From contig NZ_JARWOV010000063.1 of NCBI RefSeq assembly GCF_029868855.1, positions 1 through 64,000 on the forward strand: a DNA stretch of 64,000 bases, in the 5' to 3' direction. The stretch is from Nocardia carnea. GTDB taxonomy: Bacteria; Actinomycetota; Actinomycetes; Mycobacteriales; Mycobacteriaceae. This document shows, one piece after another, positions 17,032 through 26,369 of this stretch. Made by a program: the position numbers and the translations under genes. How positions within the stretch are numbered: position 1 is the first letter of the stretch; each line of letters opens with the position of its first letter. The notes below the pieces were generated by a model. The model saw only the letters and a program-made list of their open reading frames with translations, was not told the DNA's origin and made no database searches.

Positions 17032-17722
17032 CGATATCACCGTCTCCTTCGGCGGCCGCCGCGCCCTCGACGGCGCCGGATTACAGGCTCGGGCGGGTGA
17101 GGTCACGGGATTGATCGGGCCGAACGGTGCCGGGAAGAGCACCCTGTTCGACGTGATCTGCGGATTGCGGCGGCCCGCGGGTGGCCGGGTCCGGCTGGCC
17201 GGCCGCGATATCACCCGCCTCGACCCGGCACGCCGGGCCCGGCGCGGCATGGCGCGGACCTTCCAGCGGCTCGAACTCTTCGGCCGCCTCTCGGTCCGGG
17301 ACAACCTGCTGGTCGCCGCGGAACTCGGCCCGCGGCGCCGCCGGGCGGACAAGGTCGTCGACGAGATCATCGACCGGCTGGACCTCGGTGAACGCGCCGG
17401 GGATCTGGCCGATTCGCTGCCCACCGGGCTGGCCCGGCTGGTCGAGGTCGGCCGCGCGCTCGCGGTGCGGCCCACGCTGCTGCTGCTCGACGAGCCCGCC
17501 GCCGGGCAGGACAGCGCCGAAACGGATCGCTTCGCCGAACTGCTGCGCTCGGTGGCCGGGGACGGCACCGCGGTGGTGCTGGTCGAACACGATATGGGCC
17601 TGGTGATGAGCGTCTGCGATCAGGTCTACGTCCTCGACCTCGGCAGTGTGATCGCCGACGGACCGCCCGAGGTGATCCGTCGGGACGAACAGGTCCTGGC
17701 GGCCTATCTGGGGGACTCGTGA
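17009..17722 (+). CDS. ABC transporter ATP-binding protein, LivG-like
   Basis: A 237-residue ATPase with Walker A GPNGAGKST, LivG-type signature region LPTGLARLVEVGRAL, Walker B LLLLDEPAAGQD and the switch His in VLVEHDMGLVM. It powers importer 1 together with the LivF-like protein. Its start lies inside the permease gene and its stop overlaps the next start in GTGA, so the cassette is tightly coupled. Confidence 0.9.
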   Translation: MPSLLDVSDITVSFGGRRALDGAGLQARAGEVTGLIGPNGAGKSTLFDVICGLRRPAGGRVRLAGRDITRLDPARRARRGMARTFQRLELFGRLSVRDNLLVAAELGPRRRRADKVVDEIIDRLDLGERAGDLADSLPTGLARLVEVGRALAVRPTLLLLDEPAAGQDSAETDRFAELLRSVAGDGTAVVLVEHDMGLVMSVCDQVYVLDLGSVIADGPPEVIRRDEQVLAAYLGDS

Positions 17723-18426
17723 CCGCACTGCTGGAACTGACCGGAATCCGCGCCGCCTACGACGCCATCACCGTCCTGCACGGTGTGGACCTGAGTGTGC
17801 GGGCGGGCGAAGTGGTCGCGCTGCTGGGACCCAACGGCGCCGGTAAGACCACCACATTGAAGGTGGCGGCCGGGGTACATCCGATCGCCGACGGTGAACT
17901 GCGGCTCGGCGGGCGCACCGTCAACGGAGTCGATCCGCGCGATCTCGCCCGCGCGGGTGTCTGCCTGATCCCCGAGGGCCGGGGGATCTTCCCCAACCTC
18001 ACCGTCCGCGACAACCTGCTGATGATGTCGTTCACCGGCCGCCCGGTCGGGGAGATCGAGGATATCGCGTTCGCGCGGTTCCCGATCCTGGCGCAGCGGG
18101 CCGGGCAGACCGCGGGCACGCTCTCCGGCGGCGAACAGCAGATGCTGGCACTGGCCCGCGGCCTGGCGACCGACCCGGCTGTGCTGCTACTCGACGAATT
18201 GTCCATGGGACTCGCACCGCTGGTGGTGGAGCGGCTCTACGAACAGGTCGCCGAAATCGCCCGTCAAGGTGTGGCGGTACTGATCGTCGAACAGTTCGCC
18301 GCCGCGGTACTCGATATCGCCGATACCGCCGCGGTGCTGGTACGCGGCCGCGTCGAACACCGGGGCCCGCCCGATCTCGAGCTCCGCAACCAATTGGCCA
18401 CTCTCTATCTAGGAAGTCCCTCATGA
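17719..18426 (+). CDS. ABC transporter ATP-binding protein, LivF-like
   Basis: A 235-residue ATPase with Walker A GPNGAGKTT, PEGRGIFPNLTV (a LivF hallmark in the Q-loop area), signature LSGGEQQMLALARGL, Walker B VLLLDELSMGLAP and IVEQF. Second nucleotide-binding subunit of importer 1. GTG start in a GTGA overlap with the LivG-like gene; its own stop overlaps the next start in ATGA. Confidence 0.9.
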   Translation: MTALLELTGIRAAYDAITVLHGVDLSVRAGEVVALLGPNGAGKTTTLKVAAGVHPIADGELRLGGRTVNGVDPRDLARAGVCLIPEGRGIFPNLTVRDNLLMMSFTGRPVGEIEDIAFARFPILAQRAGQTAGTLSGGEQQMLALARGLATDPAVLLLDELSMGLAPLVVERLYEQVAEIARQGVAVLIVEQFAAAVLDIADTAAVLVRGRVEHRGPPDLELRNQLATLYLGSPS

Positions 18427-18800
18427 CCGAATCCACTCGCGCGGACCGTTTCGTCGCCGAACTCGCGGAGCTCAAGATCCCCGATCCTGCCGCCGGCCGC
18501 GGTGGCCTGTGGCTGCGGGTCGGTGTCGCCCTGCTGATCCTCGGCCCGGTGGTGATCGTGCTGGGCTATCTGATGTCCAACAACACCTCCGACGCGCTGG
18601 TCCAGCGTGACGCGATCATCATCGCGCTGGCGGGCGTGGCGCTGAGCATCGTGGGGGCGGCGCTTTTTCTGCGCTACTCGCTGACCGGGGTGCTGCGGTA
18701 CTGGATGGCGCGGCAGTCCTACGACCTGGCCCAGCTCGCCGGCCGCCTGCCCGGCGGGTCGGATCAGGAACTCGGGGAGGTCGGTGTGCCACAACGGTGA
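18423..18800 (+). CDS. Small two-helix membrane protein in the importer-1 operon
   Basis: A 125-residue protein of unknown function: a polar N-terminus of about 30 residues, a membrane helix around 31-51 (VGVALLILGPVVIVLGYLM), a short loop (SNNTSDALVQRD), a second helix around 64-84 and an amphipathic C-terminal tail. It has no signal peptide. ATGA overlap with the LivF-like gene suggests a role tied to the transporter, for example a small accessory subunit. Confidence 0.75.
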   Translation: MTESTRADRFVAELAELKIPDPAAGRGGLWLRVGVALLILGPVVIVLGYLMSNNTSDALVQRDAIIIALAGVALSIVGAALFLRYSLTGVLRYWMARQSYDLAQLAGRLPGGSDQELGEVGVPQR

Positions 18801-18866
18801 GCCGTTCGGCAGCGGCAGCGGGGAAACCGCCCCGGCCGCGCGGCGGCGACGACGAGAGGAGTTGAT

Positions 18867-20045
18867 GTGTCCGGCGGAATGAGTTTCGAGCTGACCGAGG
18901 ATCAGCGGCTGATCCGGGATTCGGTGGCCGAACTGGCCCGGAAATTCGACGATCAGTACTGGATGGAGAAGGACCGGGAGCACCAATTCCCCACCGAGTT
19001 CTATCGGGCCATCGCCGACGGCGGCTGGCTGGGTATCTGCATCCCCGAGGAGTACGGCGGCCACGGGCTCGGGATCACCGAGGCCTCGATCCTGGCCGAA
19101 CAGGTCTCCCGGTCGGGGGGCGCGATGAATGCCGCCACCGCGATCCACCTGTCCCTGTTCGGTATGCAACCGGTGATCGTGCACGGTTCGGAGGAACTGA
19201 AACAGCGCACGCTGCCCCGGGTTGCGCGCGGTGACCTGCACGTCTGCTTCGGCGTCACCGAACCGGGCGCCGGCCTGGACACCAGCCGGATCACCACCTT
19301 CGCCCGCCGCGACGGCGACCACTACGTGGTCAACGGCCGCAAGGTGTGGATCTCCAAAGCGCTGGAGTCGGAGAAGATCCTGCTGCTGACTCGCACCCAG
19401 AAGTACGACGAGGTCGAGAAGAAGACCGGCGGTATGACGCTGTTCCTCACCGATCTCGACCGCGATCACGTCGATATCCGGCCGATTCCGAAGATGGGCC
19501 GCAATGCGGTCTCGTCGAACGAACTGTTCATCGACGATCTGCGGATTCCGGTGGAGGACCGGGTCGGCGAGGAGGGCCGCGGGTTCGAATACCTGCTCGA
19601 CGGCCTGAATCCGGAGCGGATGCTGATCGCGGCCGAAGCGCTCGGGATCGGCCGGGTCGCGTTGGATCGCGCGGTGCGCTACGCCAACGAGCGGGAAGTT
19701 TTCGGGCGGCCCATCGGCAAGAACCAGGGAATCCAGTTCCCGCTTGCCGATTCGCTGGCCCGGCTGGACGCGGCCGAACTGGTGCTGCGGAAAGCGACCT
19801 GGTTGTACGACCAGGGCAAGCCCTGTGGCCGGGAGGCCAATACCGCCAAATATCTGTGCGCGGAAGCCGGTTTCGAAGCCGCCGACCGGGCGATGCAGAC
19901 ACACGGCGGAATGGGGTATTCGGAGGAGTATCACATCTCCCGGTATTTCCGGGAGTCACGCGTGATGCGGATCGCGCCGATCAGTCAGGAAATGATCCTC
20001 AACTATCTGGGGTCACACGTGTTGGGAATGCCGAGGAGTTACTGA
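18867..20045 (+). CDS. Acyl-CoA dehydrogenase
   Basis: A 392-residue single-gene ACAD: ELTEDQRLIRDSVAELARKF, IPEEYGGHGLGITEAS, CFGVTEPGAGLDTSRITTFA, REVFGRPIGKNQGIQFPLAD and QTHGGMGYSEEYHISRYFRE. The catalytic Glu is in APISQEMILNY. Complete and probably homomeric. GTG start preceded by GAGAGGA; an internal ATG four codons later (MSFEL) is an alternative. Cotranscribed with the importer and three CoA-metabolising genes downstream, so it probably oxidises the CoA ester of the imported acid. Confidence 0.9.
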   Translation: MSGGMSFELTEDQRLIRDSVAELARKFDDQYWMEKDREHQFPTEFYRAIADGGWLGICIPEEYGGHGLGITEASILAEQVSRSGGAMNAATAIHLSLFGMQPVIVHGSEELKQRTLPRVARGDLHVCFGVTEPGAGLDTSRITTFARRDGDHYVVNGRKVWISKALESEKILLLTRTQKYDEVEKKTGGMTLFLTDLDRDHVDIRPIPKMGRNAVSSNELFIDDLRIPVEDRVGEEGRGFEYLLDGLNPERMLIAAEALGIGRVALDRAVRYANEREVFGRPIGKNQGIQFPLADSLARLDAAELVLRKATWLYDQGKPCGREANTAKYLCAEAGFEAADRAMQTHGGMGYSEEYHISRYFRESRVMRIAPISQEMILNYLGSHVLGMPRSY

Positions 20046-20812
20046 TGGCAGCGAAGAACGGACTATTCGATCTGACCGGCCGCGCGGCCCTGGTCACCGG
20101 TGCCGCCGGCGGTATCGGTTCGGCCGTGGCGCGGGCGCTGGCCGCGCACGGCGCGGCGGTGCTGGTCACCGATCTCGACGGTGCTGCGGCGGGGACAGTC
20201 GCGGAGAAGATCACCGCGGACGGTGGTACCGCCCGGGCCTGCGCGCTGAATGTCGCGGACCCGGAATCAGCGGTGGCGGCCGCCGAGCAGGCGGCCGGAC
20301 TGGGCGGCGGGAAAATCCATATCGTGGTGAACAATGCCGGGATCACCGCACCGGCCATGTTCCCGAAAACCACCCCGGAATCGATGCGCAAGATCTTCGA
20401 TGTCCATGTACTGGGAACCTTCAACTGCAGCCAGGCCGCACTGCCGTATCTCGCGACGGACGGCACCGGGCGCATCATCAATGTCACCTCGTCGGCGGGT
20501 CTCACCGGAACGCTGGGGCAGGTGAACTATTCCGCCGCCAAAGCCGGGATCATCGGGGTCACCAAATCGCTGGCCCGCGAACTCGCCCGCAAGAACATTC
20601 TGGTGAACGCGCTGGCCCCGCTGGCGGCCACCCCGATGACCGAAACCATCCGCACCGACGAGAAATTTGCGGAGCAGATGATCAACCGGATCCCGCTGCG
20701 CCGCTGGGCCGAACCCGACGAAGTGGCCGGGGCGTTCGTGTTCCTGGCCTCCGACGCCGCCTCCTTCGTCACCGGCCAGGTGCTGCCGGTCGACGGCGGC
20801 ATGGTGATGTGA
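20045..20812 (+). CDS. SDR-family oxidoreductase (3-oxoacyl reductase/hydroxyacyl-CoA dehydrogenase type)
   Basis: A 255-residue classical SDR: cofactor motif TGAAGGIG (residues 18-25), DLDG after beta 2 (NAD preference likely), NNAG, catalytic Ser in VTSSAG and YSAAK, and a C-terminal VTGQVLPVDGGM. It probably oxidises a beta-hydroxyacyl-CoA formed in this operon. ATG overlaps the ACAD stop in TGATG and its own stop overlaps the CoA-transferase start. Confidence 0.88.
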   Translation: MAAKNGLFDLTGRAALVTGAAGGIGSAVARALAAHGAAVLVTDLDGAAAGTVAEKITADGGTARACALNVADPESAVAAAEQAAGLGGGKIHIVVNNAGITAPAMFPKTTPESMRKIFDVHVLGTFNCSQAALPYLATDGTGRIINVTSSAGLTGTLGQVNYSAAKAGIIGVTKSLARELARKNILVNALAPLAATPMTETIRTDEKFAEQMINRIPLRRWAEPDEVAGAFVFLASDAASFVTGQVLPVDGGMVM

Positions 20813-22047
20813 TGCCGGCCGCCGGTCCGCTGGCCGGGGTGCTGGTGGTGGCGCTGGAACAGGCCGTTTCGGCGCCCATGTGTACCCGGACCCTCGCCGA
20901 CTTCGGGGCCCGGGTGATCAAGGTGGAGAACCCGGTGGGCGGCGATTTCGCCCGGCACTACGACGATGTGGTGGCCGGGCAGGCCGCGCATTTCGTCTGG
21001 GTGAACCGGGGCAAGGAATCGGTGACCCTGGACCTCAAATCCGAACGCGGCCTGCAGATCCTGCACGAGTTGCTCGCCCGCGCCGATGTGCTGGTATCGA
21101 ATCTCGCCCCCGGTGCCTCCGCGCGCCTCGGACTGTCCCCGGCCGCGCTCGCCGAGCGGTATCCCCGGCTGATCGCCCTGGAAATCGATGGTTTCGGCGC
21201 CGGTGGACCGCTCTCGCACAAACGCGCCTACGATCTGCTCGTCCAGGCCGAGTCCGGGGTGTGCGCGGTGACCGGCCGGCCCGGGGAACCGGCGAAACCG
21301 GGTCCGGCGGTGGCCGATGTGACCACGGGACTGTACGCGGCACTGTCGATCCTGGCCACCCTGTGCGGTCGCTACCGGGACACCGGGCCGGCCGGTGGCG
21401 CCATCGGTCTCAGCCTTTTCGACACCATGGCCGAAATGATGGGCTATCACCTGAACTACACCCGGCATTCCGGTGTCGAACAGCAGCCGCTCGGTATGAG
21501 CTCGCCCGCGGTCGCGCCCTACGGCGCCTACGCCACCGGCGACGGGCAGACTGTCGTCCTGGGCACCACCAACGACCGCGAATGGCAGCGCCTGGCGCGG
21601 GAGATACTCGGCCGGGCCGATCTGGCCGAGGATCCGCGGTTCGGCACGAATTCCGACCGGGTGCGCAATCGCCGGGACCTCGACGAAGCGATCGGCGCCT
21701 GGTGCGCCGGACACACTCTCGCCGAGGTTCAGAAAGCTGCCGACGACGCCGGAATCGGCAACTCCCGGTACAACACCACCACCGACGTCCTCGGCCACCC
21801 CCAACTCGCGGCCCGCGATCGCTGGCGCGATATCGACAGCCCCAGCGGACCGATCCCGGCGTTGCTGCCACCGGCGGTGATCGACGGTTTCGAACCGCCG
21901 ATGGGCGCGGTACCGGGACTCGGCGAACACACCGACTCGGTACTGCGGGAATTGGGCCGGACGCCGTCGGAAATCGCCGATCTGCGGGCGGCGAAGGTGA
22001 TCGGCCCCGAATACACCGCACCGGTAGCCGAACGGAACCGGCCGTGA
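20812..22047 (+). CDS. CoA-transferase family III (CaiB/BaiF-type)
   Basis: A 411-residue formyl-CoA-transferase-type enzyme. N-terminal GVLVVALEQAVSAPMCTRTL and VIKVENPVGGDFAR, and the catalytic Asp169 in PAVADVTTGLYAAL, are all in place, as is a C-terminal GLGEHTDSVLRELG. It moves CoA between carboxylic acids, which would activate the imported acid without ATP. ATG at 20812 was chosen over an overlapping GTG 3 bp earlier. Confidence 0.9.
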   Translation: MPAAGPLAGVLVVALEQAVSAPMCTRTLADFGARVIKVENPVGGDFARHYDDVVAGQAAHFVWVNRGKESVTLDLKSERGLQILHELLARADVLVSNLAPGASARLGLSPAALAERYPRLIALEIDGFGAGGPLSHKRAYDLLVQAESGVCAVTGRPGEPAKPGPAVADVTTGLYAALSILATLCGRYRDTGPAGGAIGLSLFDTMAEMMGYHLNYTRHSGVEQQPLGMSSPAVAPYGAYATGDGQTVVLGTTNDREWQRLAREILGRADLAEDPRFGTNSDRVRNRRDLDEAIGAWCAGHTLAEVQKAADDAGIGNSRYNTTTDVLGHPQLAARDRWRDIDSPSGPIPALLPPAVIDGFEPPMGAVPGLGEHTDSVLRELGRTPSEIADLRAAKVIGPEYTAPVAERNRP

Positions 22048-22901
22048 ACGCCGCGGGCAACGGTGCGGCGGCGGAACTACTCGTCGCCGACAACGCCGGC
22101 GTACGGACCATCACCCTCAACCGTCCGCACCGTAAGAACGCGATGACCTGGGCACTGTGGCGCGATCTGGCGGATGTTCTGCGCGATACCGGCACGGACC
22201 GATCGGTGCGTGCCGTGGTGCTCACCGGCGCCGGGGGTGCCTTCTGCTCCGGTGCGGATATCTCGGTGCCCGACGCCCGGCACCCGATGGACAAGATGCG
22301 GATCTTCAGCGATCTGGCCTTGCAACTGCACGAATTGCCGGTCCCGGCCGTCGCCAAGGTGACCGGGGTGGCGGTCGGGGCCGGCTGGAATCTGGCGCTG
22401 GGCTGCGATCTCGTGGTGGCCACTCCGGACGCGACCTTCGCGCAGATCTTCGCCCGGCGGGGCCTCTCGCTCGACCTGGGTGGCTCCTGGCTGCTGCCGA
22501 AACTGGTCGGGTTACAGCAGGCGAAACGGCTCGCCCTGCTGGCCGAAACTCTCGACGCAGCGGGCGCCGAAGCGCTCGGGCTGGTCACCTGGGTCGTCGC
22601 CGCCGACGAGATCGACGAGTTCACCGATGATCTCGCCGCCCGGCTGGCGGCCGGGCCCCCGGTGGCGCTCGCCCAGACCAAGGCACTGCTCAACGAAGGT
22701 GCCGATGCGACGCTCCGCGAAGCCCTGGCCGGTGAAGCCCGGGCTCAGGGCGTCAATTTCGCCACCGCCGACGCCCCCGAAGCCTATGCGGCCTTCGCCA
22801 CGAAACGCGCCCCCCGTTTCACCGGCGAATGGTCCCTGCCGCCCGCCGGGGAACAGCGCACCCGCGGCGGCAACGCAGGCAGTCAGGGGCCGAAAGAATG
22901 A
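22044..22901 (+). CDS. Enoyl-CoA hydratase/isomerase family protein
   Basis: A 285-residue crotonase with oxyanion-hole segments FCSGADISVPD and GVAVGAGWNLALGCD. The active-site stretch reads FARRGLSLDLGGSWLLPKLV, with Asp where classical hydratases have Glu in PE-x-x-LG. This resembles PaaG/isomerase-like members, so double-bond isomerisation is as likely as hydration. C-terminal tail is longer and Arg/Gly-rich. GTG start overlaps the CoA-transferase stop. Last certain gene of the importer-1 operon. Confidence 0.87.
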   Translation: MNAAGNGAAAELLVADNAGVRTITLNRPHRKNAMTWALWRDLADVLRDTGTDRSVRAVVLTGAGGAFCSGADISVPDARHPMDKMRIFSDLALQLHELPVPAVAKVTGVAVGAGWNLALGCDLVVATPDATFAQIFARRGLSLDLGGSWLLPKLVGLQQAKRLALLAETLDAAGAEALGLVTWVVAADEIDEFTDDLAARLAAGPPVALAQTKALLNEGADATLREALAGEARAQGVNFATADAPEAYAAFATKRAPRFTGEWSLPPAGEQRTRGGNAGSQGPKE

Positions 22902-23158
22902 GCAGTGACCCGGTTGTGCCGTGGCCCGCGCGCGCCGGTTCGGAGGGTGAGCCGCGGGTTGCCGCGCAATCGTTGCGGGACCGAGTCTCGTATCGGGTGC
23001 TCGGTTGGGGTAGGTGCCCGTGTTGCGGCACCCGGGAAGGGGCGTCGGCACCAGCACTCAGAAGAGCGCGGGATCCGCGAATGGCAGGTGACCTGTCCCG
23101 CCGGAGAAGGGCGCGGGTGTGGGGGCCGCCGGATCGCGATGATGTGGGGCAACGGTGA
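22898..23158 (+). CDS. Possible small protein after the crotonase (weak)
   Basis: An 86-residue reading frame starting in an ATGA overlap with the crotonase stop. It contains a CPCC motif (GRCPCCGTRE) but is otherwise Arg/Pro/Gly-rich without recognisable domains. The overlap favours translation; the composition does not. It may be non-coding. Confidence 0.25.
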   Translation: MSSDPVVPWPARAGSEGEPRVAAQSLRDRVSYRVLGWGRCPCCGTREGASAPALRRARDPRMAGDLSRRRRARVWGPPDRDDVGQR

Positions 23159-23240
23159 ACGAGCCGATCGACAAGGGGCGCCGCGCAGGCGCGCCGGTAC
23201 GGACAGCAACGGCGGGGACGTCTCGGAACGGAGTGGGTAC
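22902..23240. other. Intergenic region before the thiolase gene
   Basis: About 340 bp whose only candidate is the weak 86-residue frame listed separately. It contains a short palindrome CGCGGGATCCGCG near 23070. A promoter for the thiolase-ACAD pair is expected here, but no clear -35/-10 pair is visible. Confidence 0.4.
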
Positions 23241-24404
23241 ATGCGGGAAGTAGTGATTGCCGGTGCGGTGCGTACGCCTGTCGGTAAACGGAAGGGCGGT
23301 CTCTCCGCGATGCATGCCGCGGACCTGTCCGCGGTGGTGTTGCGTGAACTGATCGAGCGCACCGGTGTGAGTCCGCAGCTCATCGACGATGTGGTGTGGG
23401 GTTGTGTGTCCCAGGTCGGTGACCAGTCCAGCAATATCGGCCGGTACGCCGTTCTGGCGGCAGGGTGGCCCGAATCCATTCCCGGCACGACGGTGAACCG
23501 GGCCTGCGGGTCGAGTCAGCAGGCATTGGACTTCGCGGCGCAGGCGGTGATGTCGGGTCAGCAGGATGTGGTCGTGGCCGGGGGAGTCGAGGTGATGAGC
23601 CGGGTCCCGCTCGGCGCCGCTCGCGCCACCGGGCAGCCGTACGGCCCGGCCGTCCTGTCGCGTTACAACGATTTCTCCTTCAACCAGGGCATATCGGCCG
23701 AACTGATCTCCGCGAAATGGGGTTTCGGCCGGTCTGTTCTCGACGAATACTCGGCGCGATCGCACGAACTGGCCGCCACGGCTCAGGACCGTTCGGCATT
23801 CGACGAACAGATCGTCGAGGTCACGGCCCCGGCCGGTGAATTCACCGAGGGCGGTGTGGTCACCGCCGACGAAGGGATCCGGCGCGGCACCAGCGTGGAG
23901 AAACTGGCGAACCTGAAACCGGCCTTCCAGGACGACGGTGTGATCCACGCCGGCAACTCCTCCCAGATCTCCGACGGCGCCGCCGCTCTGCTGATCACCA
24001 CCGCCGATCTGGCCGCCCAGTTGGGCCTGCGCCCGCTGGCCCGCTACCGGGCCGGCGCGGTGGCCGGTTCCGATCCGGTGCTCATGCTCACCGGCCCCAT
24101 TCCGGCCACCGAGAAGGTGCTGCGCAAGGCAGGCCTGTCGCTCGCCGATATCGGGGTTTTCGAAGTGAACGAAGCTTTCGCACCTGTTCCGCTGGCCTGG
24201 CTCGCCGAAACGGGGGCCGATCCGAAGCTGGTCAATCCGCTGGGCGGCGCGATCGCACTGGGCCATCCGCTCGGCGCCTCGGGTGCCGTGCTGATGACCC
24301 GGATGCTGCACCACATGTGCGACAACGGAATTCGCTACGGACTGCAAACCATGTGCGAAGGCGGCGGCACCGCCAATGCCACCGTCGTCGAACTGATCTC
24401 TTAG
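23241..24404 (+). CDS. Acetyl-CoA acetyltransferase (thiolase)
   Basis: A 387-residue type II thiolase. The nucleophilic Cys89 is in NRACGSSQQA, followed by NEAFAPV, GHPLGASGA with the catalytic His, and the second Cys in CEGGG. It cleaves a 3-ketoacyl-CoA with CoA, the last beta-oxidation step. ATG with a GGAG site was used; longer in-frame extensions upstream are Arg-rich and unlike thiolases. It precedes an ACAD by 7 bp, so the two form an operon. Confidence 0.93.
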   Translation: MREVVIAGAVRTPVGKRKGGLSAMHAADLSAVVLRELIERTGVSPQLIDDVVWGCVSQVGDQSSNIGRYAVLAAGWPESIPGTTVNRACGSSQQALDFAAQAVMSGQQDVVVAGGVEVMSRVPLGAARATGQPYGPAVLSRYNDFSFNQGISAELISAKWGFGRSVLDEYSARSHELAATAQDRSAFDEQIVEVTAPAGEFTEGGVVTADEGIRRGTSVEKLANLKPAFQDDGVIHAGNSSQISDGAAALLITTADLAAQLGLRPLARYRAGAVAGSDPVLMLTGPIPATEKVLRKAGLSLADIGVFEVNEAFAPVPLAWLAETGADPKLVNPLGGAIALGHPLGASGAVLMTRMLHHMCDNGIRYGLQTMCEGGGTANATVVELIS

Positions 24405-24411
24405 GAAGACA

Positions 24412-25560
24412 ATGCGCCGCGATCTGTTCACCCCCGACCACGAGGCCTTCCGCGACCTCGCCCGGGAGTTCATCGAAAAGGAAGTCGTCCCGAACTATCC
24501 CGACTGGGAGAAGCAGGGGCAGATGCCGCGCGAGGTGTTCCGCCGGCTCGGCGGGCTCGGGCTGCTCGGCACCGCGATACCCGAAGAATACGGCGGTATG
24601 GGCACCCGGGACTACCGGTACAACGTGGTACTACAAGAGGAGGCCCAGCGCGCGCTGGTCACCCTCAGTACCGTCCGCACGCAGCTGGATGTGATCCTGC
24701 CGTACTTCCTCGAGTACGCCGACCGCGAGCAGCGGGCCCGCTGGTTCCCCGGCCTGGCCGACGGCAGCCTGCTCACCGCCATCGCCATGACCGAACCCGG
24801 TACCGGCTCCGATCTGGCCGGTATCCGCACCACCGCGGTCCGCGACGGCGACGACTACATCCTCAACGGCGCGAAAACCTTCATCACCGGCGGGCTGCTC
24901 GCCGATCTGGTGATCGTGGTCGCGCGGACCGGAACCGACCCCGCCAACCGGCGCGCCGGGCTCACCCTGCTCGTCGTCGAGGGCGGGATGCCCGGTTTCA
25001 CCCGCGGCCGGGTGCTGGACAAAATGGGCTGCAAAGTCCAGGACACGGTGGAACTGTCGTTCACCGATGTGCGGGTGCCGGTGGCCAACCGGCTGGGAGA
25101 GGAAGGCGTCGCCTTCGGGTATCTGGGCCACAATCTGCCGCAGGAGCGGATGACGGTGGCGGTGGGTTCGGTGGCGCAGGCCCGGGCCGCGGTGACCGCG
25201 ACGATCGAATATGTGCAAGAACGCAAGGCTTTCGGAACACCCGTGGCCTCGTTCCAGAACACCAAGTTCGAGCTCGCCGCCATGTCGGCGGAGGTCGAGG
25301 CCGCGCAGACCATGGTGGACCGGGCCGTGCTGGATCTGGTGGACGGACAGCTCTCCGGTGCGGACGCCGCCCGCGTGAAACTGTTCGCCACCGAAACGCA
25401 GGCCCGTGTCGTGGATCGCTGCCTGCAATTGTTCGGCGGCTACGGCTACATGATGGAATATCCGATCGCCCGGCTCTACACCGATGCCCGGGTGGCCCGT
25501 ATCTACGCGGGTACCAGCGAGGTCATGAAAGTTATCATTGCCAAAGACCTCGGTTTGTGA
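24412..25560 (+). CDS. Acyl-CoA dehydrogenase
   Basis: A 382-residue ACAD with every landmark: FTPDHEAFRDLAREFIEKEV, IPEEYGGMGTRDYRYN, IAMTEPGTGSDLAGIRTTAV, RKAFGTPVASFQNTKFELA, LQLFGGYGYMMEYPIARLY and the catalytic Glu in YAGTSEVMKVII. Probably homotetrameric and active on linear or branched chains, in contrast to the split ACADs elsewhere in the window. Second gene of the thiolase operon. Confidence 0.92.
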   Translation: MRRDLFTPDHEAFRDLAREFIEKEVVPNYPDWEKQGQMPREVFRRLGGLGLLGTAIPEEYGGMGTRDYRYNVVLQEEAQRALVTLSTVRTQLDVILPYFLEYADREQRARWFPGLADGSLLTAIAMTEPGTGSDLAGIRTTAVRDGDDYILNGAKTFITGGLLADLVIVVARTGTDPANRRAGLTLLVVEGGMPGFTRGRVLDKMGCKVQDTVELSFTDVRVPVANRLGEEGVAFGYLGHNLPQERMTVAVGSVAQARAAVTATIEYVQERKAFGTPVASFQNTKFELAAMSAEVEAAQTMVDRAVLDLVDGQLSGADAARVKLFATETQARVVDRCLQLFGGYGYMMEYPIARLYTDARVARIYAGTSEVMKVIIAKDLGL

Positions 25561-25654
25561 TGTATAGCACACTGGGTATTTCGGTGAGATGCACGTCACA
25601 GGCCAGCGTTCGACCCTACTGTTTCAGCAGTTGGTTTATCGAACGGAGTACCCG

Positions 25655-26278
25655 GTGATCGGTTCACGGGATGAGCAGGCTGATTGCCTCTTCGACACCG
25701 AGTGCGGCATCCGCGCGGGCCTACATCCGGTAGACCTCGTACGGGCGCACGCCCGCCGCCACCCGCTGCGGCACCGGCTGGCGATCGTCGCACCGAACAC
25801 CGTGGACGCGGTGCGGTACGCGGGCGGTTTCATCTTCGACCGGATGATGGGCGGCTGGGAAGTGGTCGCCGTACTCACCGAACACGACGACGTCCGCCCC
25901 CTGGAGATCCTCGGCGCCACCGTCCTGGACCTGACCACCGCCCTCGCCTCGCCGGTACACGCCACCTGGCCGGAGAGCGTGCTGCTGGCCCCCGACGTGT
26001 TCGCCTCCAACGAATGGGTCCGCAAAGGGGCCATCGACTGTCTCGACAAGGGGCTGTCCGAACTGGCGGTCTGGGGTGACGACCTGCCCGGCGAACTCGC
26101 CTGCCGGGTGTTCTCGGCACATCACCGGCTGAGCACCGCCGCCCGGGCGTTCAAACGCTGCGCGCTCGGCGCGGCGGGGATTCCGGAGCAGGCGGACGAA
26201 GACCTCGAGATCTTCCACAGCGGCGAGATCCTGCTCGCCGACCTGCGCGGGCGCCAGGCTCTCGTCCGCGCGGTCTGA
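25655..26278 (+). CDS. Hypothetical protein, 207 residues
   Basis: No family recognised. It has an alternating alpha/beta look: RLAIVAPNTVDAVRYAGGFI, a strand WEVVAVLTEHDD followed by LEILGATVLDL, then SVLLAPDVFASNEWVRKGAI, and a helical C-terminus. No signal peptide or membrane segment. GTG at 25655 with GGAG 6 bp upstream was preferred to ATG at 25589, which lacks a ribosome site. It stands alone between an ACAD and a convergent LLM gene. Confidence 0.7.
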   Translation: MIGSRDEQADCLFDTECGIRAGLHPVDLVRAHARRHPLRHRLAIVAPNTVDAVRYAGGFIFDRMMGGWEVVAVLTEHDDVRPLEILGATVLDLTTALASPVHATWPESVLLAPDVFASNEWVRKGAIDCLDKGLSELAVWGDDLPGELACRVFSAHHRLSTAARAFKRCALGAAGIPEQADEDLEIFHSGEILLADLRGRQALVRAV

Positions 26279-26369
26279 CCGGGTGGAGTGCCGAGGCGAC
26301 AGTTGTCGCGCCGAGCGGTAGTGCGCCGAGGTTCCCGGACTGGTTCCGGCCGGGGCTCGGCGCGGCCGC

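Noticed and set aside
17390..17470. Apparently degenerate ABC signature in the LivG-like ATPases
   Set aside because: LivG proteins normally deviate from LSGGQ at this place, so this is not a defect.
18405..19934. 509-codon minus-strand frame opposite the ACAD at 18867
   Set aside because: Antisense shadow without a recognisable domain or ribosome site.
23058..24473. 471-codon minus-strand frame opposite the thiolase
   Set aside because: Shadow of the thiolase gene, which has all catalytic motifs; His/Gln/Arg-rich.
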